Positions 63,428 to 64,000 of a stretch of DNA of 64,000 nt are shown here, in pieces. Below the pieces are notes generated by a model. That model was not told the origin of the DNA. It saw only the letters and a program-made list of their open reading frames with translations, and ran no database searches. Positions within the stretch are counted from its first letter, which is position 1. Each line of letters opens with the position of its first letter. A program made the translations under genes and the position numbers. Source of the DNA: Anaerolineales bacterium (GTDB lineage Bacteria; Chloroflexota; Anaerolineae; JAAEKA01); NCBI GenBank assembly GCA_020634615.1, contig JACKBI010000011.1, positions 124,001-188,000 on the forward strand, in the 5' to 3' direction.

Positions 63428-63996
63428 CAGGCCCTCCCTTCAAGAATCAGTCGAACGCGGGCCATCAAGTCGTCCTTGAAGACCGCGCCCTGCAACCACT
63501 GTGCGCCCGGTGAGACGATGCCCGGCTCGACTTCGCTGCGGCCGAAGACGCGCTCCGCCGGCAGATTCAGGTCGTACAGCAGCCAGGCGATGACCTCGGC
63601 GGCTCCCTGTAACTGCGCGTCCGACGGCACAGTCTTGGAGAAGTTGCCGGCCAGCGCCAGCGCGACACCGGTAACGTTGATGGACTCTTCCTGTGTCTGC
63701 GGCAGCACAGCCTCCAGCGGCTCCATCCAGTAACTCGCGCCGTCGCCGTCTATCAGGAAGTGATAACGGACCCCCGGCAGCCCGCGGGCTGCCTCCATCT
63801 CCGCCAGGCGCTCCGGCGTCGTGTCGTCGCGGGTGTTGGTCTGGTGAACGATGATCTGGGTGATGTCGGACAGCGACCGCGTCGGGTAGCCGTTGCCGAC
63901 GCCGACCGGCGGCGGGACGGGCAGATGATCGGTCAGCGCCGGCGGCAGCGGGCGGGCGGCCCGTCCGCTCGTCGGTTCGTCGCGCACGTCTTCCAT
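63427..63996 (-). CDS. amidase_2/PGRP-fold protein lacking two zinc ligands
   Basis: This 189-residue frame has the N-acetylmuramoyl-L-alanine amidase type 2 fold: TQIIVHQTN (first His, 51), VRYHFLIDGDGASYW, INVTGVALALAGNF and FGRSEVEPGIVSPGAQWLQ. The second zinc His, normally in GH, is Arg153, and the Cys of CPG is Ser162, so catalysis is doubtful. It may bind wall peptides only. The ATG at 63996 is four bases from the window edge, so the true start could be further upstream and a signal or second domain could be missing. Confidence 0.7.
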   Translation of the reverse strand: MEDVRDEPTSGRAARPLPPALTDHLPVPPPVGVGNGYPTRSLSDITQIIVHQTNTRDDTTPERLAEMEAARGLPGVRYHFLIDGDGASYWMEPLEAVLPQTQEESINVTGVALALAGNFSKTVPSDAQLQGAAEVIAWLLYDLNLPAERVFGRSEVEPGIVSPGAQWLQGAVFKDDLMARVRLILEGRA

Positions 63997-64000
63997 GCCT

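Overview
The window is GC-rich chromosomal DNA with about 66 protein genes and no rRNA, tRNA, CRISPR array, transposase or phage genes. The gene content suggests a Chloroflexota bacterium, probably of the Anaerolineae/Caldilineae kind. The reasons are Ala/Pro/Thr-repeat lipoprotein linkers, Uma2-family proteins, a bactofilin/DUF4446 pair, an eRF1-like VLRF1 protein, a diadenylate cyclase fused to YbbR repeats, and an acyl-ACP-reductase-like protein. This placement is an inference, because no marker RNA is present.

Layout. (1) 1-4.7 kb: 5' part of an aconitase X gene cut by the window edge, a DUF433/DUF5615 toxin-antitoxin pair, a glutaredoxin-like protein, a thiolase and a Uma2 protein. (2) 3.8-11.4 kb, minus strand: a sucrose/fructan locus with LacI regulator, lipoprotein binding protein, two permeases, GH32 hydrolase and ROK fructokinase; near-identical palindromic operators lie upstream of the binding-protein and lacI genes. 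No ATPase is present, so a shared MsmK/UgpC-type ATPase elsewhere is expected. (3) 11.6-18.3 kb: nitronate monooxygenase-like protein, a possible caspase-fold protein, a second Uma2 protein, and an ECF sigma/anti-sigma/Kelch lipoprotein/cytochrome c group. (4) 18.4-25.4 kb: clpC, a VLRF1 protein, and a lipid kinase-xseA-xseB-membrane protein operon. (5) 25.5-27.3 kb: small Cys-rich proteins, two of them with poly-acidic tails, beside a regulator with a degenerate receiver. (6) 27.4-34.6 kb: a PA14 surface protein, the cyclase-YbbR fusion and two glycosyltransferases. (7) 35.4-38.4 kb: a SulP transporter remnant and DUF1269, SHOCT and DUF6325 proteins. (8) 38.7-51.2 kb: bactofilin, DUF4446, prs, rdgB, class III cyclase, DinB, hydrolase, a HigBA-like pair, trxB, prmA, dnaJ, coaE and an ABC-F protein. 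(9) 51.4-64 kb: radical SAM protein, a complete branched-chain amino-acid ABC transporter with a consensus promoter and long leader, an MBL-fold hydrolase, the large acyl-ACP-reductase-like protein, a thioesterase and an amidase-fold protein.

Intergenic DNA is rich in non-coding repeats of several unrelated families: a structured element of about 196 bp (two copies, both set within inverted repeats), a long palindrome family, arrays of short 6-9 bp units, REP-like CCCGCGNAGGCGGG hairpins, TCATCCTGAG-type repeats and a GAAGACTTCGGAAGTCGC family. One short-unit array appears to lie in frame inside the radical SAM gene. The most unusual coding features are the membrane-tethered acyl-ACP-reductase-like fusion, the cyclase-YbbR fusion, the possible orphan caspase-fold protein, the in-frame SulP remnant and the acidic-tail/degenerate-receiver cluster.
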